Origin: Pampus argenteus
Lineage: Eukaryota; Chordata; Actinopteri; Scombriformes; Stromateidae
DNA length: 64,000 bases
Direction: 5' to 3'
Assembly (NCBI GenBank): GCA_036937835.1
Contig: CM072881.1
Span: forward strand, 3,116,501 to 3,180,500
Positions 14,258 to 26,895 of this stretch are shown piece by piece (position 1 is the stretch's first letter; every line of letters begins with the position of its first letter). The position numbers and the translations under genes were made by a program. The notes below the pieces were generated by a model. It saw only the letters and a program-made list of their open reading frames with translations. It searched no databases and had not been told where the DNA came from.

Positions 14258-16961
14258 CATTTGTGCGTGTGTTCATCTATTTGCTTTCATTACTTATTAC
14301 ACACATGGGAAAACCCTACCGCATAATGTTGTGCTATTTAGCTTGTTCCTCCACTTTGGTTTAGATGGATTTTTAATCTATAGAATCAAACACAAAGTGT
14401 TAAAATGAAAGAAAAATGTGTGTAGATGTTTCTCTACTGATGCTAGGATAATAATTAGATAGTAATAATATATATATATATAATATGCATTGCAGGTTTT
14501 AGGCTGATGGCCGGCAGTAACGCTGGACTTGATGCTGCACAGACAGGATTTACTTGACGTGTTTTCTTCTTTTTAATCAAACAGTGAAGAGAGGTTTCCA
14601 TCTTCGTGTTTTTTTCTTACAACTTGATCGAATTTCAAGAGTAAGGTTTTATTTATTTCAAATTAGTTTCTCTTCTCCTCCATTCTTCATGATAGTCAGG
14701 CCTTTTATTTGTAATGTACAAAAAAAAGCCTAAAACATCCAAACCTGAGAGACTCCACGGCTGCCGTTATGCATACCAGGAAGCATCGCACTACTTACAA
14801 TGGTGAACATTCAGATCTCATATATTTATTGTTTTTGTTTTCTGTTTTTTTATCCCACACTTGTGTGTCTGGTATATTTATCATATTTGTGGTAACATTC
14901 AAGTTAGTCCTCTCTAACATGATGGAAATTCCTGAAGCTTATCAATAACTTGTTGTAATTATTCCATATCTGATATTTGACTTCTGGTGTGGAATGTGAC
15001 CCCCACGCAGACATACTATGCATATTTAGGGAGGAAGTATGTGGAAACATTTTTTTGGATGATGGATTTCTTTAGTTGCAGTTTTAACTGTTTGTGCAGA
15101 GCAAACGGCAATAAGAAATTCTGAAGGTCAGGGCCAAACGAGAAAAAAAAAAATCATTCACAGCATTGCGTTGGCTTCACTAAAGTGTTTAACCATCACT
15201 ATCAGTCTTGTACATCCTGTACTGTAGAGCGTGACTCCTGACTAAGTGCTGTGTGTATTGCTTTTGACTCTGACACTGTGTTTAAACCCTCAGTAGGATC
15301 CCACTATTCATCTGCCTTTTCCTCATCTAACCATCCATTTGAACAGACTACATGGATCACAGCTAAACATATCCCCAGCCCTCTGATACATTCGTCTCTT
15401 CCATCCTTGTGTATTGGATTTCCATTCTCCCTCTCTTCTTCCATCCTTTGTCTCTCCTTCGCTCTCTCTCTTTTTCTCTCTATCTTTTTCCAAAGCGATG
15501 GCTTGGGAAAAAAAAAGTCCTCTTAAGTCAATATGATGTGCTAAATCTGCTTGTGCAAGCTTCTCTGCTCTCCCTGGGGAAAGGGGGGAAGGGTTGAGGG
15601 AGGAGGGAGGAATCTTTACCAAGGCGCACCTAATAGTTAAACACTTCCTGTCTACTGGTCGGAATACACTGAGGAATGTGGAAAAATACCCCCCCCACAT
15701 TCTTTGTGCTTTTTCTCTCATGTGTCTCTTGTCTTTATTCTCTGTGTTTTCTGTCTCTTTTGTAGTGCTCGCATTGTTTTGTGTAGCAACCCGCTAGTTG
15801 TTTTTCTGTCACATGTGGATATGATATGTTTCATAGAATAATAGCGTGTATTCTCTGTTGATATCGTCTTGTTAGCAGACACAATTGAAACGGCTTAATA
15901 ATTTCCAAACATGCAATATTTTTACAGAAGTAATCCTCATATCATACGTGTATTTTTATTTTTTTTTGTCATCTCATAATTATCAGGAAGCCACAATTTA
16001 ATACCAACAATAACTCGTGATTTAGCTTGAGAAAAATATACCTCTGTTACCTATTATGTAATCGAAGCATTTTGAGTGAGAGCAGCATGGACAGCACCTA
16101 CAGTGAAAATAAAAACAAGGAGAAAAGAGGGAAGTAAAAGTGAAGTGAAGGTGATGGAAGGGAGATATTCAGAACTCTGGACAGTTCCCTCACAGATGAG
16201 GAGAGCAGCGTGGAAATGAGTGAGTGAATAGCGGTATCTCTCTTCAGCTGTGACACCTTTAATAAAGTGTGCCTGCTATGGCTGTTTGTTCACATTATGC
16301 ATGCACATATTCTCTAGCCTTTATATATTTGTTGAATTCAAATACACTATGGATTCCCATTTGACAACATGAGATTACAATATATTGGACTTAAACCTGA
16401 CACAGGAAATAGCTCGCGTTGTAAAGGAAACCATTCAAAGAGCCAAAGCCGACTGAACAAAGAAGAAGCACAAGCATTTGATACCAACTTCCATTACTTG
16501 GTAGTTTTTAATACAATGGTGTCGGTACCAACATATGATGTATGACAGGTGCATAACAAGAATGGTGTGAATATTATATTAAACATGCTTAAACTAACTA
16601 AACTCCCAAAACACATTAAGTATAGAGTGAGCTGCTGATGCTGAGCAGCATCAGTATCATCTAACAAATATAAGTGTTTTACTGTACTATCACCACCTCA
16701 CAGTTGTAGCTTGTTTGCATTGCAGTCATTTGCTTTTAACTTCCCCAGCATTGGAAACCCTCACTGTCTCCTCTCTGGCTTTGCGTTGTGGTTGCTGATG
16801 ATGTGAAAGGCTGAAGTGATGTGGTTGTTACTGCAGGAAGAAACTCTGATCTTCCCTTTGGAGCTGCCGACTTCAAAAGGCTCACTGCCTAAATTCATCA
16901 ACATCCTGTACTGCAGCAGTTCGACTGCTTTTATCAGCTTTTACACACACCCGTATACAAG

Positions 16962-16999
<38 letters not shown>

Positions 17000-17716
17000 A
17001 CGCAAACAGTCTCCTGCTGCCGTATATATATATATGTTCATTGTATGCACTTTGTCATATGGTTGAACCAGCGGCTTCTTTCCTGATTCTCTTCAAGACA
17101 GAAATGAAGCTTATGAGTTCAGCAACAACAGAGAGGTGCAATAAAAGAAGAGCAATGCAGCAGCAAATAGATTCAAACAAATAAAAGAGAGGAAAACAAC
17201 AACAGGGGGCCAGTATGTTAGAGAAGGGCACTTCCCTGCTAATTAAGGAAGTGGTTAGGTTAAGGAAATGGTAGCACTAAAATACTAAAATTAAAATATG
17301 CAACAAATTATTGACCAGTATTTAAACTATATTGAAAAATAATATTGTAAGAGAAACATCTATTTAGATACATATAGAGAGAAATTGTTATAATAAACTT
17401 TCTCTGTTCATCTTTTCTCTGTATGGTCCTATAAATGTATAATCCATGAGCTTGTTCTGTATATTGATGAAAATTACATGCTATTAAATGTGTGTTATTA
17501 TCATCAAAAAGAAAATTCAAATGATGGATATTTATAGATTATGACAGAATTTTTACGATCATGTCAAAAGACCAGACGACTGTCTCCTGCAGCAGAGTTT
17601 CATGTTAACATTTAATGTTTTGCTGGTGACTCTTTAATAAAAAGTCATGTCTTCCTTAGAGTTAAGCACAAGAGTTGTTTTAAGATGATTGTGGCTGCAA
17701 CTTATTGTGACAGCAA

Positions 17717-17752
<36 letters not shown>

Positions 17753-19220
17753 ACACAGCACCAATACATTTTGGAGGAAACGTAATGCTGTCTGGATTAA
17801 CATAATGAGGAAATTAATTAATTTTTAATTAAAATTTGTACAAATTATAATTGTAATTAACGTGTCTGGCAAGATACGCAATTGTGACCCTGGACGTATT
17901 AGTAAAATGTTCACTTGCAATGTATTTTATTTGTTTATCCACTCTTGCAACACAATAACCAGCGACTCAAGCATCATTTACATCTGTGTGGTTCTGTGTA
18001 GACACACACACACACACTGCACTTTGTAAAGTTTTGGAAGAGATTATGACTTTGGCATAGTGTAATACAGATATAGTGAACTGAAGCACAAGACACAATG
18101 TGTTTATGACAGTGGCATTCATCCAATACCGTGATATTTGCATATCTGAACCAAAGTGCTTTTGCTGCCTAAATCTAACACACAGCTCTGACAACCCCTG
18201 TCCTGCATCTTGTACATAAACGTAGATCCTTCTTCACTCACAGGTGAACATAATCCAGGCAGAAGTTACATGTTAAACCACAGAGTAATTAGGAAAACAA
18301 ATTAGTAGTATTTAAATATGATTTAAATAGACTGTCTTGTCCTCAGTAATAGATTTTTTTGACAGTGGATAGTCTGCATAGTCTACAAAGTAAAAAGTGA
18401 CTATAGCAGCAGTCTGGGCTGATCTGTAAAATGTTGGTTTGACTCTTTCTTGCTGGTTGACCATTTTCTTTCTTTCTTTTGTTTTTTTTTTCTCTGTCTC
18501 TTATTGTCTGCCTGTCTCCATTCTCTCCCTTGCTTCAACACTAGTTTCCTAAGCCTTGATAAGCCCATCTGCTCTGAGGCCAAGTTCATACCGAACGTCT
18601 CTCAAAGTTAGAGCTGAATTTCTAATGTCATTCCTTCACCTGTTTTAGACACACACATTAACATTCGCACACACACTTGCTCACACACACACACACATCT
18701 CCATCAGACAGTGTGTTCTGCCTCTCATTAGCTTTTCTCACCCATGTCCCAATTTATAAAACAAGAACAATGTAATTGGACGGAGCAGAGGCCTTTGTTT
18801 TTCCTCGCTCTTCAGCCCTCCTTCTCTTTTCTTTCTTACTTCACTTTCATTATTCATCTCCTTGTCGCTTTTCTCTTTTCCTCCCTTCTTTTTTTTACTT
18901 TATTTATTCCTACACTGTTGGATGAGGAAGTATGCATTTGACCTTGAAGTCGCTCCCTTATACACAGCAGACAACTAATGATATAGCAGTTAGGATTACA
19001 GGGCTCAGTCTACAATGAATTCTAATACGCTGCGAGTCAGAGAGTATTGAAAGTTTCCTTGTGCTCCGTCTTACTTTCCACTCGGTTTGATTTATTTGTC
19101 TCATTGTTGTAAAGAAACAACAGCAGTAAACAACACACAGATACCAGTTATCAACAATAAAACAAAAAAAAGGTCACTTTTTGAAATAATTGGGTGAGGA
19201 ATCATAAAAGAGAAAAACAG

Positions 19221-19221
19221 C

Positions 19222-19259
<38 letters not shown>

Positions 19260-19276
19260 TCTCTGTCTCTCTCTCT
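19221..19276. repeat. (CT)n microsatellite
   Basis: A CT dinucleotide run of about 56 bp with two CTGTCT interruptions. Confidence 0.95.
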
Positions 19277-19510
19277 CACTGCTGAGAGTTACAGTGACAG
19301 CGTCGCTGGAATGATGGGCTGCTACCGAGATATTTGTGTCTCATAAATCCGACATCATTCAGCTGTTATTTATGACCATTGTGTCAGTTAGGGTTGTCCG
19401 GAGAGTAAAACATTGCCATGACAACGCTATGCCCCCCGACCCACTACATCCATCCTGTCAGAATCCGCTTGTCCTCCCACCCTGTAAATATAGAAATGAT
19501 CACAATCACA

Positions 19511-19650
19511 GTCAGAATCAGCTTTATTGGCCAAGTATGTTTAGGCATTTCACTCCGCTTCTAGTGGCTGTGGGCTGACTTACACACGACAATGTTCAGG
19601 AAGACACACACATGGACAGACCGTACAGCCAGAACAAGGACAACGAATAC
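19511..19650. mobile_element. Probable teleost interspersed repeat fragment (GAATCAGCTTTATTGGCC type)
   Basis: The start GTCAGAATCAGCTTTATTGG, followed by CCAAGTATGT and a degenerate CACTCCGCTTCTAGTGGCT segment, matches from memory a sequence seen at very many loci in ray-finned fish. The copy is degenerate and runs into a (GT)n tail. The family name is not assigned, and a RepeatMasker run with a fish library would settle it. Confidence 0.5.
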
Positions 19651-20984
19651 AACAGACTGTGTGTGTGTGTGTGTGTGTGTGTGTGCTACAGTCCACATTA
19701 CACGTTATTACAAATGTTTGGATCCATCATTGTCTTCAATCGTTTGAATGCAACACTTCTAGTCTGTCCTCCACAGGATGGATATGGAAATGCTGTGATA
19801 TTGCAGTTTAAATCAGAACAGAGCAAAAAGTTATGGACCAGAATTTTCTAATGAAAAGAGACATCCCACCTCCATCGAAAATGTCAATTTCTGTGATTTA
19901 ATGTGTCCACTGCATGAATTATTGAGTCATGGTTGTTGTGTCTCTCATATCTTTATGTATTTTTATTTACTTGATCACCGTCGTACTGAGCAGCCGCCAT
20001 GAAATGTTGCTGGAAAAGATCCTCACAGAACCTTCGTTGACTTAAGTAAAGGTTGGAAAAAAATTGTGAGCAATGAAGAGAAGTGAAGTGACACAGAGGA
20101 ACAAAATGAGAGATGAATATAAATGAAAAAAGAATAGAGTGGAAAGAAGAGGGAAAACAAGAAGATGGAGAGAGGTGCTGCTCAGAGAGGAGGATGAAGG
20201 AGGAGGTCACAGTTTGACACGCCTGAGGTTTTAGGTATCGTGTTAGCTAAAGGTCTCTGAGCAGCCGGACGGCTGTGCAGTTAAAGGTTATCCAGACAAG
20301 ACATCTTGTTAGTGTAGCAGTGATATGACAGCATACAGTAGAGAGAGGGGTCATGGGGTCAGAGGTTGTGGCCTTGAGACGTCTGGGGAGGACCCCGCTT
20401 GTCATCTGTTTAAGGTTACACTCATCTGGGAGGAGTCCTGAGGCTTTTTTAACAGAGGTGATGAGAGGCGCTCAGTAATTACCCCAGTATTTACCCCTGG
20501 ATGCATTCAGCTGACTGACAGGTCAGGCAGGGGGCTGCCTAACGGAGTGTGTGTGTGTGTGTGTGTGTGGTTGTTTGTGTATATAGCAGAATGACAGTAT
20601 TTGCTGTTTGTGAGTACATCTATGTATACAGCAGGGCTCATTTTGGCACCTAATTTTGCTTTAGCCTCAGTCATTTCCTTATACACACATACTCAGCCAG
20701 GCAGCCCCTTGCATCTACTATGTTTTTTCATATTTGATTATTATTTGTTATTTGATTATTTCTAATAATAATATATACAATATTTAGTCAAGTTTTCAAC
20801 ACTGATTTTTTTGTTTAATTGTCATTTTGTATTTTTAATTTGTATATCAAAAAATATAAAAATATATAAAAAACAAAGATGATCAGTTTGGAGTGTGAAG
20901 GACCTCACTCTGCTGTCTGTACACATACACACTTACACGCATGATAGATATGTAGACACATGTACCAGCCTAATCAAGCATGTC

Positions 20985-21235
20985 GCTGTTCCTCCTCTCC
21001 TCTTAATTAGCGTTAATTGTGCTCATTAACATGAGAACAAGGTGTAAATTGAATCACGAGAGGAAGACAAATATTGATGTTAATTGACAGATCTGTTTTT
21101 AGGAGGTGTTGTCCCTCCAAATGCCTCCAATGGGTTCCCATTAACCCTCATTTGCATAGATTAATCAGCGACAATTGGGAAATTAAGAGGATTAACCTGG
21201 CCTCATTGCTGGCTGCTGCTGCTTCTCTTTGTGCA
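20985..21235. promoter_or_regulatory. Candidate intronic enhancer with dense homeodomain motifs and a POU octamer
   Basis: Within about 250 bp the sequence has TTAATTAGCG, GTTAATTGTG, TCATTAACATG, GTTAATTGAC, ATTAATC, ACAATTGG and AAATTAAG, plus a perfect octamer ATTTGCAT at 21150-21157. It is complex, repeat-free sequence between simple repeats. The density of TAAT/ATTA cores with an octamer is typical of conserved vertebrate neural enhancers. Conservation and activity are inferred, not shown. Confidence 0.4.
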
Positions 21236-23859
21236 CGTGTGTGTGTGTGTGTGTGCGTGTGGTGTAAAATAAAACTCTTCAAGTTGTCAGAATACTGTAA
21301 GACTGAAAGTTTGCTACGTATCATATATACACACACTAACACAAGAAGCAAGTGTGTGTAAAGCCTGTGTCTGTGTGTGAAATCCAATAAGCCCATTGGA
21401 CGTTGCCAGGCAGGCTTCTGTGGAGACAAATGTAAACTCAGCACTTTACCCTCGTGGAAAGGACATCAAATCCCTGATTCTTTCTGATCTGGCAACACTG
21501 TGAGGCTCAACCAATTGATTAGAGTGCTGAGGCATTTTAAAAGACGACACATATCAGGAGTTTGAACTGGGAAAACAAATGCTTTGCTGCTATCGGCAAC
21601 CAGTAGGAAATCAGACATTTGTTTGTCATAATTGTGTGCGTGATGATTAGAAAGATTTGTGACAGGCTCGTGCTCGTCTTGAACTGGTGGCTCAGTGATA
21701 TCAAACTAGTTTTGTAATGATTGGACAAACATTTTCTGATTTATAGTCTGATTTGTGTTATGACCTTTTTTGCATTAGTTGAGCTTTGAATGAAACGTTC
21801 AGGGTATGTTTCAGGTACTCGAGGGCATATTCTGCAGTCTTGTGATGTTTGACACAACGGTTGGTCTATTTATGTGCTGAGCCATGCCCTTTACGAGTTA
21901 ATTGGTTAATATCTAGAAAACTAAATAAGATATCAACAACCTTTATCCAACTTTTGATAAGGTTGGTCCATTAATGATCCATAGGAAATGCGGTAGTTAT
22001 CGGACCTGTCAACAATGTGTTTTCAAAAATATTAAAAATAGTGGAAAATATGCCTAGGCACAAATAAGTTATATGGATAGATTCGTCTGGTCCCACTAAA
22101 TTCAGGAAAGAAATTATTTTTTAGGATTAGATATAGATTAGGATCATATTTCTTGAGCTGCACTTGCACACAACTTCTAATCAATGGTTATAAATCACGT
22201 CTCTCACAGGAATTTACCCGAACATTCCTGAAGAAAATAAAACAAATAAGGTTTCAACCCACTGGTCTTGAACCTCTAACTGTCCCAACATGAAATCAGC
22301 TCACATGAAAAGTGGAATTCATCAATTCAGTGTCATCATGCTAATCGAATGTAAAACACTTTCAACATTTATTTGATTTATTTGGTCGTTCAGGAAGGTG
22401 CTGACAAAGTGAAAATATAAAAATGAGAAATAATGAAAATCAAGAGCAGCTTTCAGGCATTTTAAAAGGAAAGAGGAAAGTCTGTATGTGATCATGTTGT
22501 TTAAGAGCACGTCATTCCACCAGTGTACAGTCCTCTAGAGTAACTCTAACCTCCTCCATCCAACAGCCTTTTACACCCTCACCAGGGAATATCCACACAG
22601 TCCTTTTGGATTCCAGCCAGCTCCACAGTCACCATCCAGCCCTGTGGCACACTGGGAATTACCAGCAACAACATTCCACCTCCCTCAAACTTTCCTTTCT
22701 TTCCCAGTTAGGAGCACTGTAAATAGCCTCCAGTTTGTGTGATATTTAATATTATCTGTTGTGTCATGCATTTTAAATGTGATTTTAAAAAAAGACAGTC
22801 AATCACTCAGGTGCCTATAACGCATGGGACACAAGGGAAGTCAGCAGCGATGCTAGCATATCAACACCTGTTAGAGGTAAAGTAAGGAGCAGGAAGGAGG
22901 CTGGGTGCTCTATGCATGTTTTGTGTATTGAGAAAATAAACAGAAAGGTAGGCATGTGTGTTTTTTTTTATTACTATTCTCGTCTGTGTAGTGTGATGAT
23001 GATGATAAGTATGACAATGATGAATATGATGATGACTATGATGATGATGCTGATGGTGATGTGTGATGAGGCTAATATAACGGTAGATGCATTGTATGCT
23101 GGCAAGTGGTTTAAGAGCCCTCAGAGAGAAACGGCCTCAGCCCTCCGTGTGCATGTGTATGACGACAACTCGTTACGTTACTGTAAGTGCAATGAAAGGC
23201 TTGCTAGTAAAAAACCAATAAGAATAATTTTATCTATTTAAAAGACGCATCGCCTAAACCAGGCTACTTCCTGTAGGTGTCAACGCGTCAACCGCGGACA
23301 ATATCCACACCTGATTCACCAGATTGTCAGAGTTCATATGTGAAAACAGCTATAAAAACATCGCGTAAAGCATTAAGCCAAGCGGACAATGCTGGTGTTC
23401 TTTTCTGATGAAGAGAATGTAAGAAGAAGAAGATCATTTTATGGCAAAAATTTAAATTCTTGGAACTGATTTCAAGGTGAAGGGAAGATGATAAGATGGT
23501 TTAACTTAAAATACTCAAATGTAGAAGTAATTAAAGGGAGCATTCACACAAGAGAAAATACATACTGCCTACATATCCAATATATCACCGGGACATTTTA
23601 AAGTACTGTATGTGTATGTGGTTATGCACAAAAACTGTGTGTAAGAGTCGTAACTCATCGCCTGGGTGTATCAGTGTGTTTGTTGGTGTGTACACATCTT
23701 AAAGCCCATCGTAAAGCCCTCTGTATCATAAAAAAAACAAAATACAGTGATTAAGACCCCTTGGGTTAAAAGTTCACAAAAAAACACTCACATATACGCG
23801 TGCACACACACACACACTCGCACTCATGCAGTCCATGCAGCGCTAATGCTGTCCTCTAG
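21236..23859. other. Intronic DNA, no gene
   Basis: Mostly unique AT-rich sequence with a short (GT)n run at 21239-21256 and the second copy of the GAT-linked dispersed repeat at about 23000-23114. The part at 23220-23400 has several CpGs (CGCATCGCC, CAACGCGTCAACCGCGG) and could be a younger repeat, but no ends were seen. Open frames here show no recognisable protein features. Confidence 0.5.
22996..23114. repeat. Dispersed repeat next to a (GAT)n run, copy 2
   Basis: An impure ATG/GAT run is followed by TGAGGCTAAT (23067-23076), a 6-nt spacer and a 32-nt block (23083-23114) identical to 10676-10707. Sequence after the block differs between the two copies. Confidence 0.7.
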
Positions 23860-24055
23860 CAGTGAGCGAGGCCACTCAGAGCCATTTTCATTAATTCCAC
23901 GCCATTAATGAGCGAGAAAATGAAATGGAGAAGGAAAATATGGCTATCAATCGCTGCTGTTGTTGGCAGGTGTATAATGAAGTATCAGAGTCCAATTGAA
24001 TTGGCCCTAATTACACCAGCCTCCAGATATTACTTCATCTGTACCAGTCCTATTA
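23860..24055. promoter_or_regulatory. Candidate intronic enhancer with palindromic CCAATTGAATTGG
   Basis: The block contains TTCATTAATTCC, CCATTAATGAGCG, TCAATCG, a 13-nt perfect odd palindrome CCAATTGAATTGG at 23992-24004 and CCCTAATTACACC immediately after. The motif density and lack of simple repeats suggest a conserved regulatory element. This is inference; no alignment was available. Confidence 0.4.
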
Positions 24056-26589
24056 ATGTGTGTGAGTGCGTGCGTGAGAAAGGGTGCAAAGCATACCACA
24101 CACACACCCTTGCTTTGATACAAACACCCACATAAATGCGCTGACTCACACATGATTTCTCACACGTGCACACACACACACACACACACACAGAGACACA
24201 TGCACGCCTACACCCAGTCATGCTTTGCTAACCAGTGGGTGTTCCGTGCCCTGCCTCTCCCCATACTTAATTAGGAGAGCAGCACTTAAGAGGAAATGAG
24301 ATTATATTAATTGAATTCATCTGATAATATTAGGCCACCGCTTCACTGGTGGTCCATTGCTGAAACAGCAATCAGATCAGACCATAGCACACCACAGAGA
24401 GAGATGGTGCATGTGCGCGTGTGTGTGTCAACTGATTTTACTTTACTTAAAACTTGAATAAATTCACTCCTCACCATTGCAATTCAGCCAGTTTTTCTCA
24501 GGTTTTCTTTAGATAGATCGGTGCGACCTGAGAACTCTTCTCTATGCTTCACATCAAACTTCTTCTACTCTATATTTTCCTATACTGTGGTAAAACGGAG
24601 CATCTGTGATGATCTATAGGTTTTATTTCCTTACTACAGGGGCTGTATAGATAAATAGATAGACCCTCATAAAGGGACGGAGGAAGCAAGCATTTAAAGT
24701 TTAAAGGCTTTGCTACACAACATGTTGATGATTTGCTCGGTGTTGTTTGGTTTGAGGTTGGTTTAATAAAGTGCAGCTCCAAGGGTCTCTTAAAGCAAAA
24801 GCATATGAGAAGCTCATCAAATTATTTTATGGCCATTTCCTAAAAACAAAACACCTACAGCTATATACAACTACTGCACTGACCCGCTGCTTCTTAATAA
24901 CAAAAGCTTCATACTGCAATGCACAAAATAAAACTTATTAAAAATGGAAACAATTTGGGGAATATGAGATGTGATGATTAATTAAAATAATTATTCTTAA
25001 AGATCTTGTAAATGTCCAACTATCTATTAAACGGAGCAAAACAAAACAGTAAAATAAAATGTACAATACACATTTATGCACTTCTACAAATGCAGAACGT
25101 GTATGCAGCACATATGTTTTTATAGAGGTAATGTTTTGTCCTGTTTACATGTATTTATCTTAAATTAGCAGTCACACAGTAATCTAGCAGCATGAAGCAG
25201 AATAAACACTGATCCAAAACAGAACCTGGGACAGTAGATGGTTGAATAGATGATCCAGGAAAATACATATATTTGACAGAGAGAAGCAACATTATCTTTA
25301 TATAGAACATACTGATGAATACAATGAGAAACAACTGACATTAATTCTTTGGACAAGTATTGGTAACAGCAAGTAAAACTCTTTAGTTGCCAGTTTAGGT
25401 CCAACAAGCTTAAATGAATTCAGTCTGAGACAGCATCCTACCTGCATGATGGTGGATGTGTTGGTCGTGTACATATGTGTATATCTGTCAGCAGCTAATG
25501 TCACTACATCCAAGCGACATCACAGGAAATGATCACAGTCTGAGTGTGGAGCCTCATATTGTTACACAGAGGTACAACTGAACTGACTGAGGAAGTGAGG
25601 GTGTGTTTGATTTTAGGACTAGTGCAGGCCAGTCGTCACCCAGGCAGCCCGAGGTTGTGTTTTAAAGAGAGGATAGGGAGCAATTATTGAGGTTGAAAAC
25701 ATTACACATTTCTACATTTCTAGGGATATTCATAGTATTCTATCGCAGGCATCTTAGTCGCCAACCACAGGTGATTTTATTCACATAGTAGGTGGTTGTC
25801 GTGACAACCAGGTCCAGAGAGCAGTGCCATATAGTATGGCAAAAGACTTTACTATACAAAAAAAAACACTTCTTGTTGCATCTGGCAGTAGGACACAGCT
25901 AGATCTAACTGACTACACTTCACATTCCAGTTCAGTTTTTGTTCAAACTATATTATAGAAGCCATTAGAGGTGATTGAAATTTATGAGCATTCTGGAGGG
26001 TGTAGTGTGTACTGCTGTGGAACTGATGTATGTTATGTTATACTGAGAGCTGTAATACTTACTCTGACATCATCGAAATAAATACAAAGTATTAGAAACT
26101 ACAACAGCTGAGAACGATCAATACAGTACGTCTCGAGAAAACAGAAACCATGCAAGCATCTTCAGTATTTAGAGAAAAAAATAATGCTGAAAACTAATAA
26201 AACACACGCAAACTAAAATTCACCAGTTTCTCAACATGTACACAGTAAATAAAGTAATACAAGTCCAATATAACACAGCAGAAATCTTCACGGGAAACAA
26301 AACACTGAAGAAACACTCTTTAGTAGTGTCGGGAAATGAGCTTACAATGTTTAATTAATAATTACATAATTCAATTTAATTAACTGGCTACTAGGTGTCT
26401 ATTACATTTATATTAAATCCATCAAATACATTAAATGACATGGCAGTACTACAGTGCAAAGCACAGTAAAATGAAGAATAGTTAATCAGTTATTGACTGA
26501 GAATAAAGAAAAATATTATTAAGGAGAATCACAGTAAGTAACAATATAAAATAGAGTTACACAAAGATAATGAAAGAGGAAGGAAATAA
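24056..26589. other. Intronic AT-rich DNA, no gene
   Basis: A CA run lies at about 24169-24193. A homeodomain-motif stretch (TACTTAATTAGG, ATTAATTGAATTC) lies at 24265-24330. The rest is AT-rich with no recognisable gene, RNA or repeat boundary. Confidence 0.55.
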
Positions 26590-26895
26590 AGGTCCACCTT
26601 CTCATTTAATGCTGGATAACCGCTGACCTTATTTTATGGATCCAATAGCTTTCAAATGAGTTTTTGTTCCCTCACCTTCCTAATGGAAGGCGGACTGTGA
26701 TCAATATCCACGACTTGAAGAAGTGAGGGATTGCTATTATGCATCAATATGTCAGGCCAATAAAATTACCAAATTGCGTAGGGAGCGTTTGGTTGGTACC
26801 ATTTTCAATTCCAGTCCCTGTAAACGTGGCCGAGCATGATGAACTTGTCAGCAGTAATTTACCTTCGTGGTCTCCAAGAACATGAAGAGCTGAAT
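26590..26895. promoter_or_regulatory. Candidate conserved non-coding block
   Basis: About 300 bp of repeat-free sequence of balanced composition with motifs such as ATTATGCATCAATATG, CCAATAAAATTACC and CAGCAGTAATTTACC. It contrasts with the AT-rich, repetitive flanks, as conserved non-coding elements usually do. Function is unknown and the call rests on texture and motifs only. Confidence 0.3.

Larger units (their letters stand above)
13155..16960. other. Intronic DNA rich in microsatellites, no gene
   Basis: It contains (TTA)n at 13333-13371, GT runs at 13540-13577, 13828-13860 and 14223-14256, a CA run at 14135-14162 and (AT)n near 14469-14482. The rest is AT-rich sequence without recognisable features. 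A TGCATG hexamer, the RBFOX binding motif, lies at 13801-13806, about 650 nt after the donor. Confidence 0.6.
16961..20979. other. Intronic DNA, microsatellites and one probable retroposon fragment
   Basis: CA runs at about 16966-16995 and 17719-17752, a CT tract at 19221-19276, GT runs near 19660-19685 and 20548-20569. A fragment at 19511-19650 resembles a widespread teleost repeat (separate entry). The segment 20230-20530 is unique-looking and less AT-rich. No gene is supported. Confidence 0.55.
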
